From: Siderastrea siderea
Lineage: Eukaryota; Cnidaria; Anthozoa; Scleractinia; Rhizangiidae
Assembly: GCA_964030785.1 (NCBI GenBank)
Contig: OZ034975.1
Coordinates: forward strand, 47,599,069-47,663,068
Reading direction: 5' to 3'
Length of the DNA: 64,000 bases
The translations under genes and the position numbers were made by a program. This document shows, in pieces, positions 21,617 to 31,474 of the stretch. Positions within the stretch are counted from its first letter, which is position 1; every line of letters begins with the position of its first letter. A model generated the notes under the pieces. The model ran no database searches. It saw nothing but the letters and a program-made list of their open reading frames with translations, and was not told the DNA's origin.

Positions 21617-22735
21617 ATGGTTTCAGAACAAGATTTAAGTAATTTTACAAAGGGCGAACCCGAAGCAGGCGAAGCTGAAGCAACAGTGAACGTTCTTCCG
21701 CAACAAATTGTGGGCGAACCTTTGCCCGAATGGCATACAGCAATTCCGTCTTGGGGATTTGCCTGGAAATTTTATCAGCACGGCCTTGGCACGGCATTTG
21801 GAATTCTTGCACTTTTGACGCTAATCTTCTTTCTAAGAACCTTAAAGCTAAACAGAGCTACAAGACCTAAGAAAGTTAAACTAATTGTGCTAATTCTGTT
21901 GTTTATATTTGGCTTGTCTCGTTGTTTGTACTTATGTGTTGATGCATACAACACAAAATGGATTTTTCCCAAAGTTTTTTCTTATATCCTGTGGAGTCTT
22001 GGCAACCCTTGTATTATTACTGCATACACGCTGATTTTCTTAGTTTTGAAGAACATATTCTTCATGAGAGAGCGATTTCAAAGGTGGTACACCGTTCGAA
22101 ACATTGCTTTAGTGACGGTGCCTTACTTCGTAATTGTTTTCGTTGCCGAGTTGGTTGTATTCTACGTTCCGAATTTTAAAGGCTTGACTTTCACGTGTCA
22201 AATAATTTACGTTGTTCTTGGTTTAATGCTGTCATCTTTCTATTCATTCATCGCGTATCTGCTTTGGAAAACCTTCAAAGGAAAAAATATTCACAGAGGA
22301 AACCAACACACACGGCAGCAGTTAGCTTGGATTGCTACCAAAAAAATACGTGGTCAGCGAACTTTGTCAATGCTCAGAACATGCATTGCGGCTGTGGTGA
22401 GTGGAGCAACGTTATGTGTACTTCAGATTTATTCAGTGAGTGGTGTTTATGGAGTGTTTTCAAAAGCACGCTATGTTCAGGCGTGGCCGTGGTTGATTTT
22501 TAATTACGCCATGAGAGTTTTAGAGCTGTTTCTGGCGTTCCTGTTGTATGTCGCATCTACAAAAGGAAATAGGCGTGCGCAGGCTTCTGGAAGCCACCAA
22601 ACGTCGTTCTCTGTCAGTTTAGAGTGTGCGGAAATCAAAGAAAGCACTGGGAGCCGAAGAGTTAGCCGTATCATGTCATTAACATCAAACGCAGTTGCTG
22701 ATGCTGGGAATTCGCGAAAACCCACTGCAACGTGA
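21617..22735 (+). CDS. PRRT3/PRRT4-like seven-helix membrane protein, complete
   Basis: The protein is 372 aa from the first ATG (21617). The frame is open further upstream, but only with non-ATG codons, and a splice-acceptor-like ccttgcag sits just before it. An acidic N-terminus (1-33) leads to EPLPEW at 34-39, the same positions as in the 4880-5893 paralog. Next come WGFAWKFYQHGLGT and seven hydrophobic segments with LSRCLYLCVDAYN after TM2 and LGNPCIITAYT in TM3. A basic loop (KIRGQRTLSMLRTC) precedes TM6. The C-terminal tail (about 60 aa) is Ser/Arg-rich and longer than in the paralog. Function unknown; the membrane location is inferred from hydrophobicity. It is transcribed away from the two minus-strand copies. 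Confidence 0.85.
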   Translation: MVSEQDLSNFTKGEPEAGEAEATVNVLPQQIVGEPLPEWHTAIPSWGFAWKFYQHGLGTAFGILALLTLIFFLRTLKLNRATRPKKVKLIVLILLFIFGLSRCLYLCVDAYNTKWIFPKVFSYILWSLGNPCIITAYTLIFLVLKNIFFMRERFQRWYTVRNIALVTVPYFVIVFVAELVVFYVPNFKGLTFTCQIIYVVLGLMLSSFYSFIAYLLWKTFKGKNIHRGNQHTRQQLAWIATKKIRGQRTLSMLRTCIAAVVSGATLCVLQIYSVSGVYGVFSKARYVQAWPWLIFNYAMRVLELFLAFLLYVASTKGNRRAQASGSHQTSFSVSLECAEIKESTGSRRVSRIMSLTSNAVADAGNSRKPTAT

Positions 22736-23685
22736 CGCATTTATCAAAGAGAAAACTGAAAAAAAAAGAGTCGTCGATCGAGTTTTTTTGCGAGAGTTCA
22801 AACTCCCCGGTTTTCTAGTGTTGTCAAAGTTTTTGATAGGCTCTCGCGTTGTTTGTTTTTGTTGTTTTTTTACTGGTGATCCAGGCCCGAGCGCAAGAAC
22901 ATGACTCCTTACAGTTCCAAGGTAAAGGAAAACTTGATGCTAGCGCTATCAAACACAAGGGCAAGGCTTGAAATTGTCGCTTGTCGCGGTCCTTATCCCT
23001 GTTGTTTCCCTGTTGTTGAACAGTTTTAAAACGTTTTCACGGCACCCGCAATTTAGCGGTAACTATTCGAGGCGCAGAGGCACAGTTTCTAACATTAAAC
23101 ACAAACATATACAAATATGCAACGACATAAGTTAGATGACTAGCCTAAAACATTAAATGATAAGGAAAGTGTCTTCATAAAAACTGATCATGGTTAAGGA
23201 TCTTGAGCCGACGTCACTGATCATTCAGTTTTGTGTAATCATAAATTAAAACAGTGCTGATTTAATTCACTCTTTGCTTTTGTCTTTCCACGAGGAGAGA
23301 CTCAGATTCTCATGCCAGACTTTAGATTTATCGAGCTAATTATAGACTTCAATAGACTAAAGAGAACTCTTCTATGAGTAGTTTTTACGCTTTAGTTTGT
23401 TTTATAGTCACTTGCTGAAAACAATGAAATAAAAAAACTAAATCACTCAAGAGAGAAAAAAGATTATTTTGCTCACGCCATGACTTTTATCAGTGAAAGT
23501 GACCGTTAGTGATATGTTTTTAAGAGAAAGTGCCTTCTGGTGCTAGGCTAATGTGATAAAAAGTTTCTTAAGTGATTATGCGCGCCACCGAGACAATGTT
23601 CTATTTATTCCGCAGCTGGTGTCTGCATTCAAAACACCTTGCTACAAATCTCTCTCTCCTCCCACATGAAATACGTACCGAATAT

Positions 23686-23745
<60 letters not shown>

Positions 23746-25060
23746 CTGGTCACGTTTCCTCAAATATCCGGGAACCCAAAAAAAAACTGGAGGTAAATCC
23801 TTCCAGGAAGAGGTCGGCTTTCTTATTGGGGAGGGGGTGGGGGAACAAATGGCCATTGAAAGCTTATCATAGTGTTCGGCAGTCAATCACTGAAATTACT
23901 AAATCCAAAAAGCCAGAAAAGGGTGGCTGGTTTTTCGCAAGCAAGCTGGTTTAATTTAATATTATTATTACTTTTTCATTCTCAAGCAGCCGGGCTGCGG
24001 GCATCCTAGAACCCCGTGGCTACGCCCCTTATTTGATCGGGACTAGTATGACGTCCAAACGACTGAGAAATTAGTTCCTGCTACTATCACGGCCACCACG
24101 ATTCGTATGCTGACGGTGTGAACTGGCGACTTTGGACTTCGCTAAACGAGCTAAGATGAAATTCAAGCCAGTTATTATAACGCCTAGAACTAAGGGTTTT
24201 TGCGTTTTGACCAGGTTTTGTTTACACACTTTAGTTCATCTGATTGTACGAGTTTAAGGAAATAATAAAAGTGTTGGTGTTCCATCCACTTATCCGTCTC
24301 TTATTTGACACATTTGCTTTCTTTCATCATGACGAGTTTTGAAATCCAACTACACACAAGTAGAAGCCGGGTGTATTTGGCCCCGCGGCCCTGGCTATTT
24401 TCTTTTTTTTTTTTCGTGTTAATGATCTTCTTTTCCTATGTGAAAACTCCTTTTCTATTCGTTTATCCCTATGACAACAAGAAACCCGACTGATAAGATA
24501 TGGAATCTTAATTTAGTCTTTTATTTACGCTATATTATTTACATCTGACCAAGTTTTTTTTCCACTAATCTAGATCAAAGTTGTCACAGCCGTTTGGTAT
24601 CTTTTATCAGTTTACAAATAAGGTCGTTCTTTCTCTTGCGTTTTTCTGCTTTTTTGTTTGTTTGTTTGTTTGTTTTTTCGTATCGCTGAAGCTTAAAAAG
24701 TATCGCTGGTAACTTGAAAAGTGAGCAAAATGCGACAAAGAGATACTACTCTATTTACTCTGCCGCCAAAACTGAAAACCAACGGAGTGGAACAATAAAC
24801 TTGTTACTGAGCTTATTATCATGTAGCGTGGCCACTCATTGCCAAGGCATAGTTAGTAATACGTTATAATTACCCGAACAATGAAGTGCACATCCTAGCA
24901 AAAAAGGTTGGATTTTGTCGAAGGGGAGGCAGGTGAGTCTACGTTGCATTATCCAGTTTGCGCTCGTGGTGAGATGTAATGTAATGGGGGACTGGCACCA
25001 GAAGATAAAACAACAGTATACTACAAATCATTCTAAAAGGTGGTCGCGGTCGATTGCACG
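22736..25060. other. Intergenic; contains a long (ATA)n microsatellite
   Basis: There is no gene in 2.3 kb. Position 23689-23743 is a trinucleotide ATA/TAA run of about 18 units, which creates artificial Asn- or Ile-homopolymer frames on both strands. A tttg run lies at 24655-24675. The rest is AT-rich and featureless. Confidence 0.5.
23689..23743. repeat. (ATA)n microsatellite
   Basis: An uninterrupted trinucleotide run of about 55 bp. It explains the poly-Asn and poly-Ile frames predicted across it. Confidence 0.95.
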
Positions 25061-25523
25061 AGGTGGTCTGTACAACGCCGCAAATGATCCCGAGACCGCA
25101 AATGATCCCCGACCGCCAATGATCCCCAAATTGGACCGCAAATGATCCCAGGACCACAAATGATCCACAACTCGGACCGCAAATGATTCCGTTAAAAAAA
25201 AAACCGTGGGATGGCGTGGAGTTTCAGTGATCGGAAGGTGAAACGAATGAAGAATAAAATCAAAAACACAAAAATTTCTTATTGATCAGTGAAATAAAAC
25301 ATTTTAAAGGCCCTAAAAATTTCTTACTGATCAGTGAAATAAAACATTTTGAAGGCCCTACACTGCAATGGCATAAAATTATTTATATGCATACACCGAT
25401 ATCATGGATGGACGACCGAGTCCGAGACAGTTGAGAAAGTCACAGGCCTCCAGGGGCGCGACGATTGACATCCGGCCTTGAAATCAAAGGTCACTAAACC
25501 ATGTGTGAGAAGGTCACCAGACT

Positions 25524-25682
25524 CAGCCTAGTACCCAGGCGTTCTCCTCCGCTCACTCGACTCGACTTGGTGCGAAATGTCGTGACGTCACCGAATGAGG
25601 TCGCGGTGGGGCCATTCGGTGACGTCAGGAAATCTCGCGCCAAGTCGTGTGAGCGAGAAGAGAACGCCTGGGTACTAGGCTG
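25524..25682. mobile_element. MITE, 159 bp, TIR cagcctagtacccaggcg, 9-bp TSD
   Basis: The left end cagcctagtacccaggcg mirrors the right end cgcctgggtactaggctg. The flanking nonamer CACCAGACT is exact on both sides (25515-25523, 25683-25691). A related copy is at 39431-39581. A 9-bp duplication fits Mutator-like transposition. Confidence 0.9.
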
Positions 25683-25733
25683 CACCAGACTATGTGAGCA
25701 GTGTTCCATTCGCTTGCGATCGCGCTTGAAGAA

Positions 25734-25877
25734 ATGGCTAAACTGTTCTCCAATTTAATTACTTTCGCCCTTTTATTGATGTTGTTAGGTGGCGTTAATG
25801 CGGGTGGAGGTGACAAAGACCAGAAAAATGAAAGCGAGAAGAAAACCGAGGTAGAGTTGGATCTTGCAGTGTGTTGA
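25734..25877 (+). CDS. Putative small secreted peptide (47 aa), unrecognised
   Basis: The ORF runs from ATG in good context (gaagaaATGg) to TGA. Residues 1-23 look like a classical signal peptide: a basic start MAK, the hydrophobic core LITFALLLMLL, and a small-residue cleavage site VNA before GGG. The remaining 24 residues are very polar (GDKDQKNESEKKTE). A donor-like gaggtagag follows KKTE at about 25851, so this may be the signal-peptide exon of a longer spliced gene; no second exon could be identified. It sits inside the fold-back element 25067-26625, between two MITEs. It may be a captured exon or a chance frame. Confidence 0.4.
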   Translation: MAKLFSNLITFALLLMLLGGVNAGGGDKDQKNESEKKTEVELDLAVC

Positions 25878-25924
25878 CATTTCCTGATTACTTTCTACAT
25901 CCCGTATTGCGTGTGTGCTTTTGG

Positions 25925-26004
25925 CAACCTCGTTCCCAGGACTTTTTCCCTTTTTTAAATTTGCGCAAATTTGAAAAAGGGAAAAAGTCCTGGGAACGAG
26001 GTTG
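25925..26004. mobile_element. 80-bp palindromic MITE with exact 9-bp TSD
   Basis: caacctcgttcccaggactt at the left is mirrored by aagtcctgggaacgaggttg at the right. Almost the whole element is one hairpin (ttttccc arms, AT-rich centre). The flanking nonamer TGCTTTTGG is identical on both sides (25916-25924, 26005-26013). Confidence 0.9.
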
Positions 26005-26879
26005 TGCTTTTGGAGAAAAAAATACCGCAAATCAGTACAAATGGAAATATAATAAATTGCATTTTCAACTCCTTGGTAATCGGCAGCTGTCGCTTCTGTG
26101 CCTTTTGTGAGTGTGGCGGGAATTCTGTGTTTCCTTGGCAGCCTTTACCTTAGGTTACCATTTGAGTTATCCCACAAGCTTTCAGAAACGTGCATAACTT
26201 GTTGCAATGAGACGGTTATACACATATGAGAAATCAAAAAAGTATTTCTTTATTCTAGTAGTGAGTGTTGAAGTGAACCAAACCTGCATGCTAAACGAAA
26301 GGTTCAAAAGCAATTGCACAAAGACTACGTTACATCGTAACATTTTAAGAATTTTTTTGCCTAGAAACAATATCTAAGCCATGATTTACGGGGCTCCACT
26401 GTTTACGTCATTTACCTGTCCTCTCCATGCCACCGCCTACGCCATTCCACTGTCCATGCTAATTTAATGTTCTCGGCCGTGGTATTGTCCACGCCATTCC
26501 TGTAGTTTAGCGGGGTCATTTGCGGTCCGCTGCGGCGATCACTTACGGATCTGGGATCATTTGCGGTCCAATTTGGGGAACATTTGCGGTCTCGGGATCC
26601 TTTGCAGCGCGGTACAGGTCGCCTACGGGACGCTCCAAATATAGTGGTTAGGCAAGTAAAATTTTATTTTGTGAAAGTGGTTGCTAATGAGAGGTGGTTG
26701 CTTATCTAGCTGTAGGCTATTCTTTTCCGGCGACGTAACAGTCGCTCGTTTCACTGATGGCTCAAAAACATTTTGGGTCAATTTTTTTGTGTGAAATTCA
26801 CCTGGAGTCGGATAATATGTATAGTGCTCCTGTACCCCGAACTTTTGGCCGTACCGTGGCATGTTGCGGGTAAAAGGGA

Positions 26880-28010
26880 GCCCTGGAGTGAAGCGATGTA
26901 GCCGCAGAGCCCCTATTTTCCCGCCTTAGATCCCGGAAGCCCTGCAGTTTTTTAGCCCGGAGCTCTGGGACCCTGAATTCCTGGGGTGCGTTTCTCGAAA
27001 GTCCCGATAACTTTTCGGGCCCGGAAAGCTATTTTTAGAGACTCAAATTTTGTTGGTTTTAAAAGCTGAGGAATAAAATTTTCGTTGATAAAGCAAGTCA
27101 GACTGATCAGTACGGGGTAAAAACTACGCCAACGTCGTATAGATTTTGGTTTTAATTTATAGCTCCGGGCCAGAAAAGTTACTGGGACTTTCGAGAAACG
27201 AGAGAAACAGGCCCCAGGAATTCAGGGTCCCACAGTCCTAAAGGTCGGCACACACGAGGGGACTAGTCCCTGCGACTGGTCCCTGCGGCTAGTCCCGGGG
27301 ACCAATTCCCTTCGTGTGCACTACCCATTTTAGTCAAAAATGTAGTCGCAGGGACCAAAACTTGGTCCCTGCGACTAGTCCCACGAATTCAAACAAGTTT
27401 GAATTCGTGGGACCAGTCCCGGGGACTAGTCCCACAAACTATGCTTGGTCCCTTCGTGTGTCCTGTTCGTGGGACAAGTCCCTGCGACCAAATGAAAATA
27501 TTTCATCGGATCTTTTACTTTTTTCCAGTTGACCTTGTCTGTATTGGGAGTCTTGATCGAACAGTTGTCTTTTTACGCTTCTGTACCAGCAATACAGGAC
27601 ACTGGAGAAAAAACTTTACCGAAATTGCAAATGACAAACACTGATAGACCGTACGAGGTATGAACCGGTTTGCAGTTGATTTATCTTAATGTTTTGTGGT
27701 TAATCTAGTAAATTCGGTTTCACTGTTGAGGATCGCTTTATTTTTCGTCTCCACATTTCGGCGAATTTTAGTTAAAGCGCCCTAAATTAAATCCTTCAAG
27801 GGACTTGTCCCTGCAACTATTTCCTTCGTGTACACACTACAGGGGACCAGTCGCAGGGACCAGTCGCAGGGACTAGTCCCCTCGTGTGTGCCGACCTTAA
27901 GGGCTAAGCGCTCCAGAGCTCCGGGTTAAACAACTGCAGGGCTTCTGAGGTCCAAGACGGGAAAGTAAAGGCTCCTGGCTCCACGATCGTTCAAGCGCCA
28001 GCGGGCTTCA
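26880..28010. repeat. Large inverted repeat, right arm split by a Harbinger-like insertion
   Basis: The left arm (26880-27025) contains tagatcccggaagccctgca, gcccggagctctggg, ccctgaattcctgggg and cgtttctcgaaagtcccg. The right arm reads back through gggactttcgagaaacg, ccccaggaattcagggtccc (27165-27235). It is then broken by the element 27242-27897 and resumes with gctccagagctccggg and tgcagggcttctgaggtcc (27908-27955). The two halves restore the left-arm order when the insertion is ignored. Confidence 0.7.
27242..27897. mobile_element. PIF/Harbinger-like element, 656 bp, TAA target duplication
   Basis: The left end aggtcggcacacacgagggg mirrors cccctcgtgtgtgccgacct at the right. Both ends have repeated gactagtccctgcgac/ggtccctgcg words, and TAA flanks on each side (27239-27241, 27898-27900). 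A 3-bp TWA duplication is the Harbinger hallmark. There is no transposase. Confidence 0.8.
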
Positions 28011-28112
28011 CCCGAAAACGCGATGAGACCGCGATCTATCAGACCCGACTGGTCCTCGGTATCTTCCAAACTTTGTACGCTCTTGAGCAGCACGTGGATT
28101 TCCAAATCCAAG

Positions 28113-31100
28113 ATGGCGGCTGGAGGAGCAGAAGAACACTTTGCGAAAAAATTAGCACATAACGAGAAGAAAGTCCGAGATAGAGCCGTGAATAAGCTAC
28201 GAGCCTGGATAAAAAGCCGACCAAAGGATGGTCCAGGTATTGTCTGATAAAGTAAAGTTTGTGTACTTTAAGAAGGTGCTGAAGATTAAAGTAAGCTTAT
28301 GTTTTCGTACAAATTAAGGGTTTACCTCGGTGTAAGAACCTGACAAGACTTTCTTTGTTTGTTAGCTTTTGTTTTGCTGTACGGTATTGTTTAAAATGTT
28401 TTTGTTTCCTTTGTTTTACGTCATCCGTGAGTTTCACAGGTTCTTACACCGAGGTAAAGCCCAAATTAAGGGAAAAGCCAATAAAAGCTATGATGAACGG
28501 ATTATGAAAACTCAAAATATACGGCTGTTCCCCCTTTTATACTTGTCATTTGTGGAACAAGTGATCATATTTCATCAGAATCTTAGGTTTATAAATAAAG
28601 TTAGTTCGCAGAATTTCCGTTCATCTGTTGGTATCCGGTCGTTTCGATACAAAGTCGTTTCAATACAAGTCCTTTCGATACACACCGAAGTAGTTTCGTT
28701 ACAAACATGCAGTCGATTCGATACAACCCCAGTCGTTTCGATACAACCTGTTTAGTAAGAAATTATACTGACTGGGTAGTGATCAACATCTTCTTTATCT
28801 TATCGATCTACTTCTAGCTGTGACATTGTAAGAAACAAATAAAAAAAGATTCACGTACTTGATGTGCGCTGATTACTTTGGACATGTACAAAACAATTAA
28901 ATAAAAAAGATTCACGTACTTGGTGTGTGCTTTTTACCTCGGACATAAATTCAGTATGTCTGATTCTCTGCATCAAGTTTTAGGTGCATTTACTTGTTTC
29001 ATTATTCTTTAGATCCAGGTTGACAAAATTTGCTTGTGAACCGATTTTTTTTAATGTTTTCCAAGTCATTCCAAAACTCCTTCTCCAGTACCTCGCGTGT
29101 AGTTTGATCCAGACTTCACGCAACTTTTTATTAAGTTGTTTACAACTACATGCACAAAGCTGAAACAAAATCATACACAATAGTTTTTTCCGATCACCTA
29201 TTTCTTCGCGAGACGCTAACAGTCCAGAATAAAATGACTACTGAGAGACTCCATCCTTTGTGTGCGCTCGTGATTTTTTAAGAGAAGAGTCCATCCATTG
29301 TGTGCACTTGTGATATTTTAAAACAATAAGGCTTATTGGCATCTCTCGTGCGGCATAAGGTAAAGGAGGTGTGATTTTTTCTTTACTGGATCTCAAACAT
29401 ACTCTTTCAATGAATTAAAAGAAAAACAAATAAAAAATATTCATGTTCTTGATGTGTGATGTTTACTCCGGACATAGATTCAGTACGTATGAGTGTGCAT
29501 CACGTTTGAGGTGCATTTACTTGTTTCGTTATTCTTTAGATCCAGGTTGACTAAATTTGCTTGCGATTCGGACTTCACACAACTTTTTATTAAGTTGATT
29601 ACAACTGCGTGCGCGCAAAGCTGAAACAAAATCATACACGAGAATTTTTTCACCTTTTTCTTCGCGAGTTGCCAATAGTCCAGAATAAAATGACTACTGA
29701 GAGACTCCATCCACGTGTGTAGTTTGATCCAGACTTCACGCAACTTTTTATCAAGTTGTTTACAACTGTGCGGGCGCAAATATGATATAAATAAATTTTT
29801 TCACCTTTAACTTCGTGAGACGTTAATAGTGCAGAATAAAAGATTACTGAGAGACTAAGAGAAGAGTCCGTCCATTGTGTGCACTTGTGATATTTTATAA
29901 CAATAAGGCTTTAAATTAGCATTAACCAATCAAATGGCTTCAATTTCGATCCTTTACAAGTAGAGGTCTAGCTATAAAAGGCCGAATTTTTTTCTTCTCG
30001 TCATTCGTTCATTAGAACATCACAAACTATCCGGAAAACCTTCAGAAAAAAAAACCTTAGAAAACTACTAAAATCATGGCTTCGCCAGAAAACTGCATTA
30101 CCTGTAACCAAGTGGTCACAACGCGGCAGGAAGCCATTCAGTGTGATGGCTGCGGTTTGTGGAACCACAAGATTTGCAACACTGGTAAGTTAAAATTCCC
30201 ACTGTTGCTAGTCTATGAAATGGCGTTTTCATAAGCATTAGTTTCTTTTCGTGAATAGAATCCATTGCACCTTAGTCGCATAAACACTTCAGTTTCTTTC
30301 TGGCACCATGGACTCAACCGCCGAGCAGCAGGAAAGTCAGACGTGCCTTTCTATCTCGTGCTCCAGCTACTTCACGGAGAGGCACGTCTGACACGCCTAC
30401 AAGTGAAGCTTGTGTCAGAAAGGAAGCTGAAACGAATCCAGAGAAGAAAATATCGGGCCCTGCAGAGAAGAATATTTGACTTGTGGCAAGAATTTGAAAA
30501 TGGAGAAAGAAACGTAAGGCAACTCTTAAGTGCCATTTCGCATCTCAATGGGCCAAACCAGTAACTCGTGTGGCTAGTGACGGAACTGAACTGATTTTTT
30601 TTTGGTTAACGCGAGTCAAGTAAATTAGACATCGGAAATTTATTGCTTTAAATAGTAGCTTAGGTTAAAGTAAATTTCGATAGAAATCAAATTAAATTAG
30701 TTTAAGGTTCTAAAAAAAAATTGTAAATTTGTAGCTTAAGGTTAAGCATCGGGCATTCATTGCTGTAAACTCTGTACTTAGGTTATTGTCATCAATGTGC
30801 TATAATTGTAATATCGTAGTTCTAGTAAGTTAACAATAAATACAGGTGTATTTGTATACTAAATTATTTGTGTTTTCTTCACTCCTTACTCCTGACGAGT
30901 ACGAAAATATACTGTTATTTATAACTAAGAACTAGGCAAGCGCCCTAGAAACAGATAAATAACATGAAGTGTTGCTTGATCGGGCGAGGCTACCAAGCTA
31001 TCGAACACCAGTAACACGTCAACTAGCATGATCTAAAAAAAAATGGTTGATCAAAGCATTTTCGCAACAAGAAATGACGATCAAAACAACTGGAACAACT

Positions 31101-31437
31101 GTTTGTATCAAAATGACTGGGGTTGCATCGAATCGACTTCATCTTTGTAACGAAACGACTTAGGTGTGTATCGAAACGACTTGTATGGAAACGACTTTGT
31201 ATCGAAACGACCGGCATTCCATCTGTTAACTGTGCTTGATTCAAAGGTTTTGGTGAGGTAGATTTGCTTAAAGTCTGGAAGGGACTCTTCTACTGCATGT
31301 GGATGTCAGATAAGCCTCTTATCCAGGTATTGAGCATTTTTCTTAAAATGTTGCATTATTATTATACTTATTATTATTGTGATTATTGTTATGATCATTT
31401 TTAACTGTTGTAGTCTTTTTTGAATAAAGATTTATTA

Positions 31438-31474
<37 letters not shown>

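Larger units (their letters stand above)
25067..26625. mobile_element. Fold-back element with accgcaaatgatccc subterminal repeats, ~1.55 kb
   Basis: The left arm (about 25067-25190) has five to six copies of ccgcaaatgatccc-type units, including ccccaaattggaccgcaaat. The right arm (about 26515-26625) has the reverse complements in mirrored order (atttgcggtccaatttgggg, cggtctcgggatcc, gcgcggtacag). Exact ends and target duplication are unclear. The interior holds a 159-bp MITE, an 80-bp palindromic MITE, a duplicated ~54-bp block (25270-25370) and a small secreted-peptide ORF. Confidence 0.65.
28630..31219. mobile_element. 2.6-kb inverted-repeat transposon (Mutator-like candidate) in RRP1 intron 1
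   Basis: The left end (28630-28750) and right end (31085-31219) are ~120-bp inverted repeats built from gtcgtttcgatacaa words. Both read ccggtcgtttcgatacaaag near the tip, then gtcgtttc-atacaagt, ttcgatacacac and gtcgattcgat. The octamer CATCTGTT flanks both sides (28622-28629, 31220-31227). Inside, a ~500-bp unit is repeated directly (about 28850-29340 and 29410-29912), followed by a TATA box, a two-exon zinc-finger gene and a poly(A) signal. The right end stops 27 bp before RRP1 exon 2, leaving its acceptor intact. Confidence 0.85.

Noticed and set aside
23629..23886. Frames with long Asn or Ile runs on both strands
   Set aside because: Pure product of the (ATA)n microsatellite.
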